A DNA stretch of 42,628 nt from Nanobdellota archaeon (GCA_021851145.1 JAJZJK010000004.1:1-42628); one strand, 5' to 3'; shown: positions 19,472 to 30,456, counted from the stretch's first letter. Notes: generated by a model from the letters alone, not told the origin. Numbers and translations are program-made.

Positions 19472-20412
19472 GCGACCTCCTTGAAAACACTTAAATAAGC
19501 GTCTTCTAACCCTGAAGAAGGTTTAAAGGCGGTTAAACCAAGCTTTAACTTAACTAAAGAAGATAGAATCTCAGACTGTTTTTTTGGATTACTGTCAACA
19601 GTAATATTCAGATTTAGACGGTCTATTATTTCTACTCTTATAACCCCCTTGATTTTCTTTATTTTATCTGTTTGTAACTTTGTTAAAGGAGACGCAAAAG
19701 AAATACTAACAATGTTCTTATTTTTACTTTGAAATTTGGTAACTACATCAGATATGCTTCCGTAAGCAAGAAGCTTACCGTGATTTATCATAGCTACTTC
19801 ATCACAAATTTCAGAAACCTCACTTAGTATATGAGAACTCATAAATATCAGGTGATTCTCCTTTTTTAACTCCTTTATTATGTCTCTTACCTCACTCATA
19901 CCTCTTGGATCTAATCCGCTGGTAGGTTCATCTAGCAATATAACATCTGGGTCACCAAGAAGCGCTGCAGCAATATTTATCCTTTGTTTCATGCCTTTTG
20001 ACATCTTTCCAACCTTTTTATCCAGCCACTCTTTCATTTTTACTCTATCTGCTACTTTTATTATGTTTTCAGTTAGTTTTTCTTTTGGTATTCCTTTTAT
20101 CTGCCCTATCATAGAAAGCGCTTCTCTTTCAGTTAAAGAGGGATATATCTCTGGCGTCTCAATTAATGCCCCCACAGATTTTAAAGCCTTCTTTTTTTCA
20201 TGATTCACGTCAATGCCATTAATAAAGGCCTGCCCACTTGAAGGCTTAATCATGTCTGTAAATATCTTTAAAGTAGTGGTTTTACCCGCGCCATTTGGAC
20301 CTAAAAAACCTACGCATTTATTCCCTTCTATTTTTAGGTTAATATCAGACAAGGCATTAAACTGACCATACCTTTTATTTAGATTCAAAGCTTCAATAGA
20401 ATATTTTTGCAT
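19468..20412 (-). CDS. ABC transporter ATP-binding protein
   Basis: GPNGAGKTTTLKI Walker A, SKGMKQRINIAAALLGDPDVILLDEPTSGLDP signature and Walker B. Confidence 0.96.
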   Translation of the reverse strand: MQKYSIEALNLNKRYGQFNALSDINLKIEGNKCVGFLGPNGAGKTTTLKIFTDMIKPSSGQAFINGIDVNHEKKKALKSVGALIETPEIYPSLTEREALSMIGQIKGIPKEKLTENIIKVADRVKMKEWLDKKVGKMSKGMKQRINIAAALLGDPDVILLDEPTSGLDPRGMSEVRDIIKELKKENHLIFMSSHILSEVSEICDEVAMINHGKLLAYGSISDVVTKFQSKNKNIVSISFASPLTKLQTDKIKKIKGVIRVEIIDRLNLNITVDSNPKKQSEILSSLVKLKLGLTAFKPSSGLEDAYLSVFKEVA

Positions 20413-20485
20413 TTGATTAATAGGTTAACAAAGTATATATAGCTATTTAAATAAGACCAAAAATGAATGTTAAATAAAAGAAAAG

Positions 20486-20558
20486 CGCCCCGAGCGGGAT
20501 TCGGACCCGCGTCAATGCCGTGACAGGGCACTATCCTAGACCACTAGACTATCGGGGC
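20486..20558 (-). tRNA. tRNA-Asp (GTC), no encoded CCA
   Basis: Cloverleaf on minus strand: GCCCCGA/TCGGGGC acceptor, loop CTGTCAC, T arm GCGGG-TCCGAAT-CCCGC. Confidence 0.95.
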
Positions 20559-20615
20559 TTGTATTCTTTAAAAAATCAATTACAACTATTTAAAGTTTTA
20601 ATCAGCCGTTAAAAA

Positions 20616-22058
20616 TTAAGGTTTAATGTGCAAAACTAAGGAATTTGACATCTTTTTGTAGCTTCTTCCATTAAAATCAAACTTTACATTTGCTTTTCCT
20701 AGTTCAAAGCTGCCGACTATTCCAATTTTACTCTTAACTTCATACATTACTATTATTTCGTCGTTCGGATTAAGCTCCTCTTCTTTCCAGGATATCCGCA
20801 TATTACTTCCGTGATTCGTTATCTTGCCTTCTTTCTGGCCTGCTTTTGCAATTTTTAAGGAATTTGGTGGGATGTCATCTTCTAATTCTATACCATATAT
20901 TTTCTTCCTAGACACATTCTTAAGTCTTAATGCAACTTTTACATCTATGAAACCATCTACTGCTTTATGTTCTATAACTTCTTTTTTAAGTACTACTTTC
21001 CTATTGAAATAAAGGAATATAACAAATGCTAGGATTATTATTAAAATTATAAGGTAGATTGGGTAGTAAGACACCGAATAGCTAAGAGTTATACTCTGAC
21101 CCGGCAATAATGAATTTATTGAAGGCTCTAACGAATTATTAACCAAAACTGCTGACCCGTTAGACGATGACTTCCCAACTAAAAATAATGAATTAAACCC
21201 TCCAACGGTTAAGTTAACATCGCTCTTGTTTATAGGTATATTACCCTCATTTTTTACGGTTATACTGGCAGTTCCACCAAATATGTTAAAGCTAGATGTT
21301 TTGCTTATTATTGGTTTGTAATATGGTAAAATTTTAACTGGAAAATAGAGTGTAGAGGAATTTTTATTGTAATTTGTATAAACCGAGATATTATATTTCC
21401 CAGGAGGCAATAAAGAACTTAGAGTGTTTATAGGTATTGTAAAATTAAATGCATTTAAGCCAAAATTACTAATGACCTCATTTTTTGACGCAGAATAAAC
21501 AAGTTTCCCTTGGCTAGATAGGTTGTAAACAAATGGAAGTATTAAACCTGTTTGATCCAGAGAATTCATTATGTTTACCTGGAAGTAAATTGTACTGTAA
21601 GGGTAGAATGACTTAGAAGAATTTATTGAATACAGATATATCGAAGTTTTGGTTATAGGGATTATAGCAGCACTTACATTAAAGTAAGTTTGTACTCCAT
21701 TTGCACTATAAGGAATTTGCATAGATATTGGGTAGGAAAAGAAAACATCTTTAGATTCAAAAGAAAACAAAACTGTCTTTGTTTGGCCAGGAAGGAGCTG
21801 GAATTCCTGTGGGAATGCACCTATGCTGTTAAAATAACCAGAATATATTATAGAAGCTCTACCGACATTAAGAGAGATATTCTGGGTGGTATTCTCATTA
21901 TTATAAAAAGTAAAGTTAAAATATGAAACTGCATTGCTCTGCACTGTTATAGAATTCGGACTTACTTTTAAAGCGTGAGCATTTCCAATTAAAAATACCG
22001 AAGATAATAGTATTAGAACTAGAATCACTGACTTACTTGCAAGTTTATCCATAACCAT
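20616..22058 (-). CDS. Exported membrane-anchored protein with Ig-like/NEW3-like extracellular domains
   Basis: N-terminal signal VILVLILLSSVFLIGNAHA, N-rich beta-type repeats, TM segment YPIYLIILIIILAFVIFLYF, cytosolic tail. Confidence 0.7.
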   Translation of the reverse strand: MVMDKLASKSVILVLILLSSVFLIGNAHALKVSPNSITVQSNAVSYFNFTFYNNENTTQNISLNVGRASIIYSGYFNSIGAFPQEFQLLPGQTKTVLFSFESKDVFFSYPISMQIPYSANGVQTYFNVSAAIIPITKTSIYLYSINSSKSFYPYSTIYFQVNIMNSLDQTGLILPFVYNLSSQGKLVYSASKNEVISNFGLNAFNFTIPINTLSSLLPPGKYNISVYTNYNKNSSTLYFPVKILPYYKPIISKTSSFNIFGGTASITVKNEGNIPINKSDVNLTVGGFNSLFLVGKSSSNGSAVLVNNSLEPSINSLLPGQSITLSYSVSYYPIYLIILIIILAFVIFLYFNRKVVLKKEVIEHKAVDGFIDVKVALRLKNVSRKKIYGIELEDDIPPNSLKIAKAGQKEGKITNHGSNMRISWKEEELNPNDEIIVMYEVKSKIGIVGSFELGKANVKFDFNGRSYKKMSNSLVLHIKP

Positions 22059-22098
22059 AAAAGTATTTTTAGTATTAAATAGATTTAAGTATTTAAAT

Positions 22099-23229
22099 TT
22101 AGCTATAAATTGCTATAAGTTTGTCTACAGTTCTTGTTATGTCAAATTCTTTTATTATCCCATTAAATTTATATTTGTGTTCATTGTCGTAAATGTAATT
22201 AGCCTTTTCTACTAAATTGTTTATGCTGTGTGCGTTAAATTTTTCCCCGCATCTTGAATATTTAAGTAGCTCTTCTTGAGCGCCTTTCTCTGGCAGTAAT
22301 ATAGGAACTTTATAAAAAGCAGCATATAAATCCACTATGCCCTGCGTTTCAAATGTAGAAGGATTACAGAGTATATCCGCAGCAGAATAATAGAAAGGAA
22401 TGTCCTCTTCTTTTATAAACCCCGTGAATATTACATTTTTATTTCCTATTCTTTTATTTAGGTACATAAGATCTTTGTTATATGGCCCTGAGCCGGCAAT
22501 TATTACCTTAAAACCTGCTGCAGAGAGTGGTTTTGCAGCTTTTATAAGAAGATCTATATTCTTTTCTTTACTGACTCTTCCAAAATAAAGTATAACTTTG
22601 TCTTTGCTCTTTAAACCCAGCTTAATTCTGGCTTGCTCCCTATTTTCTATACGCATAGAATTAAAATCAACACCGGTTGGTATGACTTTAATATTTTTCA
22701 GACCTGCATTCTTCAAGATATTTCTCACATAAACAGTTGGAGCAATTACACTGTCGGTTTTAGAGTAAAACCATTTAAGATAACGCATTACTACAAACCT
22801 GCTTAATTTTATTGCTGCTTTATTGTTAGTAAAATACGCTGAGATAGCTTCATCGGAGAAAACCATCGTGTGAAATGTCCCTATGAATTTTGTATTCAAC
22901 TGCACACTGGCTTTATACCCAAACAAACCTGCGCTGAAAGGAGTATGAGCATGTATTATATCTGGCATTATATCCATCGCTTTCGCGCTTTCTTTATTTA
23001 TAAAACCCATTGTATACTGGGGATACCTATTAAACTGCATCCCTTTTATAACAAAGAGTTTCTTGTCTTTTTTGGCGATCTTAGCGGTTTGTCTGCCTCC
23101 TGAAGCAAATATGTATACTTCATGCCCTCTCCTTTCGAGTTCTTTTCTTGTATTAATTATGGATGTAACCACGCCGTCTCTAGAAGGAAGGTAACTATCG
23201 GTATAGAATGCTATTTTAAGAGTTTCCAT
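22099..23229 (-). CDS. Glycosyltransferase family 4-type (GT-B)
   Basis: FYTDSYLPSRDGVVTSI, HAHTPFSAGLFGYKAS, VIPTGVDFNSMR, ILYFGRVSKEKNIDLLIKA. Confidence 0.93.
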   Translation of the reverse strand: METLKIAFYTDSYLPSRDGVVTSIINTRKELERRGHEVYIFASGGRQTAKIAKKDKKLFVIKGMQFNRYPQYTMGFINKESAKAMDIMPDIIHAHTPFSAGLFGYKASVQLNTKFIGTFHTMVFSDEAISAYFTNNKAAIKLSRFVVMRYLKWFYSKTDSVIAPTVYVRNILKNAGLKNIKVIPTGVDFNSMRIENREQARIKLGLKSKDKVILYFGRVSKEKNIDLLIKAAKPLSAAGFKVIIAGSGPYNKDLMYLNKRIGNKNVIFTGFIKEEDIPFYYSAADILCNPSTFETQGIVDLYAAFYKVPILLPEKGAQEELLKYSRCGEKFNAHSINNLVEKANYIYDNEHKYKFNGIIKEFDITRTVDKLIAIYS

Positions 23230-23230
23230 T

Positions 23231-24247
23231 TCAATTTGCAGATATGTGTGGTTCCTTCCTTGCTCCGAAAGCCTTTTCTATCTCATTAAGTTCCTTTGCA
23301 CCCAATTTTTTAGGAAGATCTACAACAAGGTCTATAATAAGCTCGCCTCTCTGCCCATTCTTGCCATAAAGGCCCTTTCCTTTTAATATTATAGGGCCTG
23401 TTTCCCCTGCGCTTACAGTTATCCTTTCGCTCCCCCAAGGTGTTGGCAGATCTAATTCAATGCCATTAAGAATATCTCTTAAATCCAAGTATAATCTTGT
23501 CTTTAGGTTATTTCCAGCTATCACATAACTATCATTTTTCTTTATATGAAAAACAACATAAAGATCCCCATTCTCGCCATTTACAGACGGCTCACCTTTC
23601 CCACTTATTATTGTGTAATCCCCTTCCTTTACACCTTTTCTAATTGGAATTGATATGGTTTCGTCTTTTAAAACAAAACCTGTTCCATTGCAATTATCGC
23701 ATTTCTTTTTTACAACAAAACCACTACCGCCACATTTATCACAAGTTGTAGTAAAGATAACATTTGATCCGAATTGATGTATATTTCTACGGATTTTACC
23801 ACTGCCATGACATTTAGGACAAGTCTCTTTTTCCTTTGCGCCTGTTCCAGAGCACACTTCACATACTACTCTATGTTTTACATTAATGCTTTTTGCAGTT
23901 GGTTTAAACACATCCTCTAAATTTATGTCTAAATCATATCTTAAATCTTCTCCTTTTGAAGAAAAACCAAAATTTTTAAAGATATCCTCAAATCCATGAA
24001 AATTGAATATATCACTAAAGTCATTAAAATTAAAGCCCTGCTCGCCGCCCTGCTGCTGGTAAGAACTGCCGCCCTTGTTCATCAGGGTTCTATAAGCTTC
24101 ATTTATCTCCTTAAATTTCTCTTCTGCTTTTTTATCCCCAGGATTTAAATCAGGGTGGTATTTTTTAGCAAGTGTTTTAAACGCCTTTTTAATTTCCTCT
24201 TCTGATGCATTAGGGCTTATACCTAAAACCTGATAAGGGTCATCCAT
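23231..24247 (-). CDS. dnaJ: Chaperone DnaJ
   Basis: J domain with HPD, G/F region, four CxxCxGxG zinc repeats. Confidence 0.97.
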   Translation of the reverse strand: MDDPYQVLGISPNASEEEIKKAFKTLAKKYHPDLNPGDKKAEEKFKEINEAYRTLMNKGGSSYQQQGGEQGFNFNDFSDIFNFHGFEDIFKNFGFSSKGEDLRYDLDINLEDVFKPTAKSINVKHRVVCEVCSGTGAKEKETCPKCHGSGKIRRNIHQFGSNVIFTTTCDKCGGSGFVVKKKCDNCNGTGFVLKDETISIPIRKGVKEGDYTIISGKGEPSVNGENGDLYVVFHIKKNDSYVIAGNNLKTRLYLDLRDILNGIELDLPTPWGSERITVSAGETGPIILKGKGLYGKNGQRGELIIDLVVDLPKKLGAKELNEIEKAFGARKEPHISAN

Positions 24248-24281
24248 AGTATATTCTAAAGAAAAGACTCACTAATAATCT

Positions 24282-26135
24282 TTAACTCTCGCTATTTCCG
24301 TCTCCATCCTGCACATTATCAGTATTATCCTGCCCATTATCACTATTTGTCTGTTCCGTACCTTGTGCAGTCTGATCTTTTTGACTGTATATCTTTGAGC
24401 TAAGCTTATTTATTACAGCCGTAAGCTTGTCTTTATCCTCATTTATTTGTTCCAATGTAACGTCTTCTTTTGCAGTATCTTCTTTTATCTTCTTTATGAT
24501 TTCATCTGCTTCATTCTTTTCTTCTTCTGTGATCTTATCTTTAAAGTCATTTAGAGTTTTTTCAAGCGAGTAAGAGAGCGCAGAAATATTATTTTTGGCT
24601 TCTATCAATTCCTTAATTTTCTTATCATTTTCTTCATTTTCTTTTGCTGCTTGCATCATTTTTTCTATTTCTTCTTTTGAAAGTTTATGTGGAGCACTTA
24701 TAGTTATTTTTTGAGTCTTTCCAGTAGCTTTATCTTTCGCAGATACACTTAATATGCCGTTTGCGTCTATATCAAAGGTAACTTCTATCTGTGGTACTCC
24801 CCTTGGTGCAGGAGGTATACCTTCTAGATTAAAACTGCCTAAGCTTATGTTATCCTTTGCAAGTGGCCTTTCTCCTTGAATAACATTTATTGTAACACTT
24901 GTTTGATAGTCATCAGCTGTAGAGAAAACCTTACTTGCCTTTATAGGTATTGTACTATTTCTTTCTATTATAGGTGTAGAAACGCCTCCTAAAGTTTCTA
25001 TACTAAGCGTCAATGGAGTAACGTCTAAAAGAACAATGTCTTTTATATCTCCTGCCAAAACTGCGCCCTGTATTGCTGCACCTAATGCAACCGCTTCCAT
25101 TGGGTCTACCCCTCTTTCTAATTTATCCCCAAATATGTCAGTAAGGAACTTTTGGACTATCGGCATTCTAGTAGGCCCTCCGACTAAAATTATTTTTGAA
25201 ACTTTAGTTTTATCCACATTTGCATCCTTAAGTACATTTTCTATCGGTTGCCTGGATTTTTCTATAATAGGTTTTACAAGATTTTCTAATGTTGCTCTTG
25301 AGATTTTAATGTCTAAATTCTTTGGAGAATTATTAACTACAGTTATATAAGGAAGATTTATTTCTGTCTCTAATACTGTCGACAGCTCTATTTTTGCCTT
25401 TTCAACTGCATCCCTTATTCTCTGCATTGCTACTTTATCTTTGTTTATATCAAAATTTTCCTTTGTCTTGAAATCGTTTACTACATAAGCAGTGAGAGCG
25501 TTATCCATGTCTACACCACCGAGTTCTACATCACCAGAGGTAGCTAAAACCTCAAATGTGCCCGCAGATATCTCCATTAAAGTTACATCAAGTGTTCCTC
25601 CTCCCAAGTCATAAACTAATACTTTAGTATCTGTAGATTTATCCAATCCATAAGCCATAGCCGCTGCGGTAGGCTCATTTATTATTCTTACAACATCTAA
25701 TCCTGCTATGCTCCCTGCGTCCTTTGTCGCTTGTCTTTGATTATCATTGAAATACGCTGGAACAGTTATTACTGCTTTTTTGACTTCTGTGCCTAAAAAA
25801 GCTTCAGCATCTCTTTTGATTTTCTGTAATATAAAAGCAGAAATTTGCTGAGGAGTATATTCTTTCCCGCTTATACTATACTTATAATCAGTTCCCATCT
25901 TCCTCTTTGCTGCGAATATAGTATTTTGAGGATTCGAAACTGCCTGCCTTCTTGCAGGTTCTCCAACCAAAATTTGATTATCCTTTGTAAACGCTACAAC
26001 TGATGGAAACATCTTTCCGGCCACCGTTGCGCCTTCAGCACTTGGTATTATTGTAGGTTTACCGGCTGTTACCACAGCTGCCTGTGAATTTGAAGTTCCC
26101 AAATCTATTCCTATTATTTTTTCTTTTTCTGTCAT
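24282..26135 (-). CDS. dnaK: Chaperone DnaK (Hsp70)
   Basis: [40 protein letters not shown]. Confidence 0.98.
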   Translation of the reverse strand: MTEKEKIIGIDLGTSNSQAAVVTAGKPTIIPSAEGATVAGKMFPSVVAFTKDNQILVGEPARRQAVSNPQNTIFAAKRKMGTDYKYSISGKEYTPQQISAFILQKIKRDAEAFLGTEVKKAVITVPAYFNDNQRQATKDAGSIAGLDVVRIINEPTAAAMAYGLDKSTDTKVLVYDLGGGTLDVTLMEISAGTFEVLATSGDVELGGVDMDNALTAYVVNDFKTKENFDINKDKVAMQRIRDAVEKAKIELSTVLETEINLPYITVVNNSPKNLDIKISRATLENLVKPIIEKSRQPIENVLKDANVDKTKVSKIILVGGPTRMPIVQKFLTDIFGDKLERGVDPMEAVALGAAIQGAVLAGDIKDIVLLDVTPLTLSIETLGGVSTPIIERNSTIPIKASKVFSTADDYQTSVTINVIQGERPLAKDNISLGSFNLEGIPPAPRGVPQIEVTFDIDANGILSVSAKDKATGKTQKITISAPHKLSKEEIEKMMQAAKENEENDKKIKELIEAKNNISALSYSLEKTLNDFKDKITEEEKNEADEIIKKIKEDTAKEDVTLEQINEDKDKLTAVINKLSSKIYSQKDQTAQGTEQTNSDNGQDNTDNVQDGDGNSES

Positions 26136-26587
26136 ACATTTATTTTAACCTTCGGATATCTTATTATTTTTCCGTTAAGTTTATAACCTTTCTGCACCTC
26201 CTCAATTATCTTTCCTTTTTCTTTTTCGCTTTCCTCAGTCGCGACTGCTTCTGCTATATCAGAAGAAAACTCCTTTCCAACTACTTCCATCTCTTCTAAA
26301 CCATAGTGAGACAGCACTGAAAGGAGCACTTTATGAAGAGCGATTATCTTTTCATCATTGTCTTGTTTCAATACGCTATCAAAGTCATCCAAAACTTTAA
26401 GCATATCCATTATAAGGCGCTCATTTGAATACTTTATATATTCAACTAATTCCTTTTCTTTTGATTTCTTGTAATTATCTACCTCTGCAAGCAGATATAG
26501 ATATTTCGATTTATAATCTTCTTCTTTATTTTGTTCATCTTTATTTTCAACATCTAAATCTTGTGCAGCATTTGAATTGTCTTCCAT
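26132..26587 (-). CDS. grpE: Nucleotide exchange factor GrpE
   Basis: [12 protein letters not shown] coiled coil, [27 protein letters not shown]; overlaps dnaK start. Confidence 0.92.
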   Translation of the reverse strand: MEDNSNAAQDLDVENKDEQNKEEDYKSKYLYLLAEVDNYKKSKEKELVEYIKYSNERLIMDMLKVLDDFDSVLKQDNDEKIIALHKVLLSVLSHYGLEEMEVVGKEFSSDIAEAVATEESEKEKGKIIEEVQKGYKLNGKIIRYPKVKINV

Positions 26588-26618
26588 AAAAACCTATTTG
26601 ATAACTGACCTATTTTTA

Positions 26619-27059
26619 TTAATTTTTACTCTTTTTATCCTTTTCCTTTTTATCATCTTTCTTTTCTGTTGAAACTTTTGGCAAAGGTAGAATTGATGGG
26701 AGCTGCAACATCTTTGCCAAAGACATTGCTTCTATGATACTTATATTGAGACTTGTCTGTAATACTTCTTCAGTTATGGAATCATCAAGTACTTTCTCGT
26801 CCTGCCATTTATTGTATATTTTATCAATGTCCTCTGAGGAATGTACTATAAAACCTTCTATTACAATGTGCCCTAACTCATCTGAAGCATTTGCAGTAAA
26901 CTTTGCATCAAATCTAAACTGGAATTTTAAAACTTTAAACTTCTCATCCTTTTCAACATCTAAAACAGTTATATTATTTGATATCCCCATCTGAGTCTCA
27001 GGAGGTATGTTGTCCTCTCTTTTCGCATCAACCTTAGTTATTAAGTAATTTATTATCAT
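26619..27059 (-). CDS. Conserved archaeal protein, SecB-like fold suspected
   Basis: FKFQFRFDAKF beta-strand pattern and C-terminal EAMSLAKMLQLPSILPLPKV followed by a lysine-rich tail; first gene of the grpE-dnaK-dnaJ run. Confidence 0.5.
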   Translation of the reverse strand: MIINYLITKVDAKREDNIPPETQMGISNNITVLDVEKDEKFKVLKFQFRFDAKFTANASDELGHIVIEGFIVHSSEDIDKIYNKWQDEKVLDDSITEEVLQTSLNISIIEAMSLAKMLQLPSILPLPKVSTEKKDDKKEKDKKSKN

Positions 27060-27144
27060 AGCATTCTATAAGAGTATTAGTATTTAAAAGTTTCCACTGC
27101 TAGAATAAAAAACTATATATTTAGAAAGGTGACTTTAAAAAGAG

Positions 27145-27636
27145 ATGGATGAGGAAAAAAACGCTTATTATTACTTTGAAAAACTTAAGGAAAAAGGATT
27201 AAACAAGGATAGATATTATGAACAGAACTTGAGCCCATTGCAGAGGAATAGCACTTTTCCCAGTGAAAAGTCATTTATGAACTGGGTTATAGAGAATGAT
27301 TTTGTAGATCTCAGATCGATGAATGACATAATTTTCTCAGTTTATTCAAATCCTTCTTCTGAAGAAAATATAATAATAAACAAGTATATAAAAAAGGAAA
27401 ACAAACAGAATGAAATATCAAAACTTTCTGATGAATGCACAGAGAATGTACTTTATTTACTTAAAATACTTACAAGCCTGAAAGGTTACACTACAGAAGA
27501 TTTAATTAAGATACATGAAGAGGCCCTAGACAAGATAGATAGTATGAGAGATCGCTTAAATACAATAATAGACGGGGCACTTGAATACTTTAAAAAACAA
27601 GAAAAACAGGATAATAAGGAACAGTATATAGGTTAA
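27145..27636 (+). CDS. Hypothetical 163-aa protein sharing a helical motif with the 16354-18444 product
   Basis: TTEDLIKIHEEALDKIDSMRDRLN versus TKDLIKIHKEGLDRIIDGREHFN; upstream GGTGA. Confidence 0.65.
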   Translation: MDEEKNAYYYFEKLKEKGLNKDRYYEQNLSPLQRNSTFPSEKSFMNWVIENDFVDLRSMNDIIFSVYSNPSSEENIIINKYIKKENKQNEISKLSDECTENVLYLLKILTSLKGYTTEDLIKIHEEALDKIDSMRDRLNTIIDGALEYFKKQEKQDNKEQYIG

Positions 27637-27668
27637 GGGATATTAAACGCTTAGGTTAATCAATTTGT

Positions 27669-28562
27669 ATGTCAATAGTTAAGATATCATTGTTATTTGC
27701 TTCATTATCACTTATACTGGTCGGTTTTGGATTTCTAATAGGGTATTTTCTTGGGGATATTTTTATATGGCTTTCTATTTTCCTGTTAATTGCTATAGCC
27801 ATGAATGTTTTTTCTTACTTCAAAAGTGATTACATAGCGATAAAAATGACAAAAAGTAAGATAATAGAACGCTCAGAAAATCCTAGGTTCTACGATACTG
27901 TAGAAAAAGTATCAGAACAAGCGGGTATAACAATGCCTAAAGTGGGGATAATGCCAACTGAGGTTCCAAATGCTTTCGCCACTGGAAAGGATGAAAAGCA
28001 TTCAGTGGTAGTAGCAACTTCTGGCATACTAAAAATGTTAAATGATGATGAATTAGAGGCTGTAATTGGACACGAAATAAGCCATATAACTCATAAAGAT
28101 ATCTTAATTTCTACTATCGCCGCAACAATAGCAACATTGATTTCTTACATTGGAAATATGATACTTTTCTCTGAGTTTTTTGGAGGATTAGATGAAAGGA
28201 ATAATAGTAGTGGTATAATCTTGCTTATAGCAGCAATACTAATACCTATAGGCGCAATATTCGTACAGCTAGGCATATCTAGAGATAGGGAAGCCTACGC
28301 AGATGAAGGAAGTGTAAGATTATTAAGAAAACCTGATCAATTAATCTCAGCACTTAAAAAAATAAGTAATGTTAACCTTGTAAATAAAAAGCCAGCTTTT
28401 GGAAGAAACAGACAGAATAATCCACAACCCGGCGCTTATTCTTCGCTTTTTATAGTGAATAATTTTTCAAAGCATTCGCTTACAAATTTATTTTCAACAC
28501 ACCCTTCATTAGAAAAGAGGATAGCAAATATAAACCGCGTAAGATATGAGCTTAATATATAA
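27669..28562 (+). CDS. htpX: Membrane zinc metalloprotease HtpX
   Basis: VIGHEISHITHKD zinc motif, N-terminal TMs, SRDREAYADEGSVRL, FSTHPSLEKRI. Confidence 0.95.
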   Translation: MSIVKISLLFASLSLILVGFGFLIGYFLGDIFIWLSIFLLIAIAMNVFSYFKSDYIAIKMTKSKIIERSENPRFYDTVEKVSEQAGITMPKVGIMPTEVPNAFATGKDEKHSVVVATSGILKMLNDDELEAVIGHEISHITHKDILISTIAATIATLISYIGNMILFSEFFGGLDERNNSSGIILLIAAILIPIGAIFVQLGISRDREAYADEGSVRLLRKPDQLISALKKISNVNLVNKKPAFGRNRQNNPQPGAYSSLFIVNNFSKHSLTNLFSTHPSLEKRIANINRVRYELNI

Positions 28563-28714
28563 CCTATAAATATCTTCTTAAGATTCTTAAATTATAAATT
28601 CTAATTGTTTTTTACTATCCTTTTCTATGTCTTTAAAATCGTACCAGATACAAAAATTTCTTACATATTGAATTTGGCTGTAATTTAAATATAAGGATAG
28701 AATATTAAAGAAAT

Positions 28715-28788
28715 GCTCCTGTAGTCTAACTTGGATAGAACGCAGGCCTGCGGAGCCTGATATCTGGATTCAAATTCCAGCAGGGGCA
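28715..28788 (+). tRNA. tRNA-Arg (GCG)
   Basis: GCTCCTG/CAGGGGC acceptor, anticodon arm CAGGC-CTGCGGA-GCCTG, T arm CTGGA-TTCAAAT-TCCAG. Confidence 0.9.
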
Positions 28789-28821
28789 CATATAATAAAA
28801 AAGGTGATAATTATTTATTTA

Positions 28822-28896
28822 GGGGTAGTGGTCTAGCTTGGTTATGACACCAGCCTAGGGCGCTGGTGGCCCTGGGTTCAAATCCCAGCTACCCCA
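28822..28896 (+). tRNA. tRNA-Pro, anticodon reads AGG
   Basis: GGGGTAG/CTACCCC acceptor, anticodon arm CCAGC-CTAGGGC-GCTGG, T arm CTGGG-TTCAAAT-CCCAG. Confidence 0.88.
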
Positions 28897-29013
28897 GACT
28901 GCAGAGGGGGTATAAGATATCTCCTTCTTAATACAGTAATTGGTTATTAAAAATTAAAGGCGGATATAACAGGATTTGATTGATTTTTATAGAATAACTC
29001 TTGTAAATATAAT

Positions 29014-29535
29014 ATGAAAATAGCTGTAGGCTCAAAAAACCCTGTTAAAATAAACGCCGTGAAGACTGCTTTTTATAAGTTTTTTAATGAATTTGAATTG
29101 GTAAGTTTATCTGCACCATCCAATGTATCTGATATGCCAATGTCTTTAGAAGAAACTATCAAAGGCGCAAGAAACCGGGCTTTGTATTCGATTAAAAAGG
29201 AAAATGCGGATTTTGGTATAGGATTGGAGGGTGGCTGCGAGGAAATTAACGACAAGATTTTCTTAGAGGGTATAGTTGTGATAGTAGACAAAAACGGAAA
29301 GGAGGGGATAGCAAAATCAAGTGCAGTAATACTGCCTGAGATATTTATAAAAGAAATAAAAAAAGGAAAGGAACTTGGTGATGTGATAGATTCATTCGCA
29401 AATGAAAATAACTCAAAGCAAAAAGGCGGTGCAGTTTCTTTTTTGACAAATAATGTGTTAAAAAGAGAAGATGAATTTACAGATGCAGTAATATTTGCAT
29501 TAGTCCCATTTATAAAAAAAGAGTTATATAACTAA
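29014..29535 (+). CDS. Inosine/xanthosine triphosphatase-like protein (YjjX/DUF84)
   Basis: MKIAVGSKNPVKINAVKTAF, GIGLEGGCEEI, QKGGAVSFLTNNVLKREDEFTDAVIFALVPF. Confidence 0.88.
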   Translation: MKIAVGSKNPVKINAVKTAFYKFFNEFELVSLSAPSNVSDMPMSLEETIKGARNRALYSIKKENADFGIGLEGGCEEINDKIFLEGIVVIVDKNGKEGIAKSSAVILPEIFIKEIKKGKELGDVIDSFANENNSKQKGGAVSFLTNNVLKREDEFTDAVIFALVPFIKKELYN

Positions 29536-29556
29536 AATAAATTTTTGTTTGCAAGG

Positions 29557-30456
29557 TTATCTGGCTTTTAGGTATTTTAGAAGCGATTCTTTAATATCTG
29601 CGTTTTTAAAGGAGAAACCAGACTCTAAAGCCTTTTTAGGCACCACTAATTGACTTGAAAATATTAAAAGCTTGGCCATTTCTCCCAAAAAAAGATTTAT
29701 AGCAAGCCCCGGTATTTTAATTAGCCTTCGTTTATTTTCGATTTCAGCAAGGGTTTTAAATAAGTTGTCCATTTTTACTGGATTGGGAGAAACTGCATTA
29801 AATGGCCCCCCTAATTTTTTATAAACAATAAAACGGAACAGGTCTGAAAGATCCTGCAAATCTATCCAAGGTAACCACTGATCTTCTTTATACGCCGAGA
29901 ACCCTGATTTTACAAGCTTGTCAAGCCTTGGTAATAAGCCCCCTCTCCCAATTACTATCCCAGTTCTAATTATAGCAACGTTTACCCCAAGTTTAACTGC
30001 CTTTAAAGCTTCATTCTCCCACATTATACATGTTCTACTCAAGAAGTCTGTGCCTATCCCGGAGTTTTCATCTAATGCTTCTCCAGTATTTTTTTTGTAA
30101 TAACCTACTGCAGAGCTATTAATTAGCATTTTTGGTCGTTCATTTGCCTTGTCTATAGCATCGACTATATACCTTGTTGACATAACCCTGCTTTTAAGTA
30201 TTAAATCCTTTTCTTTATTTGACCACCTTTTATTGGAGATAGACTCCCCTGTTAAGTTTATTATAGAATCATATCCAGAAATGGCTTCAGATAAAAAAGT
30301 TATATCTTGATTGAATATGTCCCATTTAAGATACCTTATATTGTCCTGATTTTCTAGATTCTTTCGTGTTAGAACAAGCAATTCATTTTCGCTTGACAAA
30401 TCCTGGACTAGCTTTCTTCCTATAAAACCCGTTCCGCCTGCAACTATTATTTTCAT
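29557..30456 (-). CDS. NAD-dependent epimerase, SDR39U1/TIGR01777-like
   Basis: MKIIVAGGTGFIGRKLV, INLTGESISNKRWSNKEKDLILKSRV, NSSAVGYYKK, GPFNAVSPNPV. Confidence 0.9.
   Translation of the reverse strand: MKIIVAGGTGFIGRKLVQDLSSENELLVLTRKNLENQDNIRYLKWDIFNQDITFLSEAISGYDSIINLTGESISNKRWSNKEKDLILKSRVMSTRYIVDAIDKANERPKMLINSSAVGYYKKNTGEALDENSGIGTDFLSRTCIMWENEALKAVKLGVNVAIIRTGIVIGRGGLLPRLDKLVKSGFSAYKEDQWLPWIDLQDLSDLFRFIVYKKLGGPFNAVSPNPVKMDNLFKTLAEIENKRRLIKIPGLAINLFLGEMAKLLIFSSQLVVPKKALESGFSFKNADIKESLLKYLKAR

Noticed and set aside
28715-28896. tRNA pair as a possible integration site for a mobile element
   Set aside because: No integrase, no direct repeat of the tRNA 3' end seen downstream, and neighbouring genes look like normal chromosomal genes.
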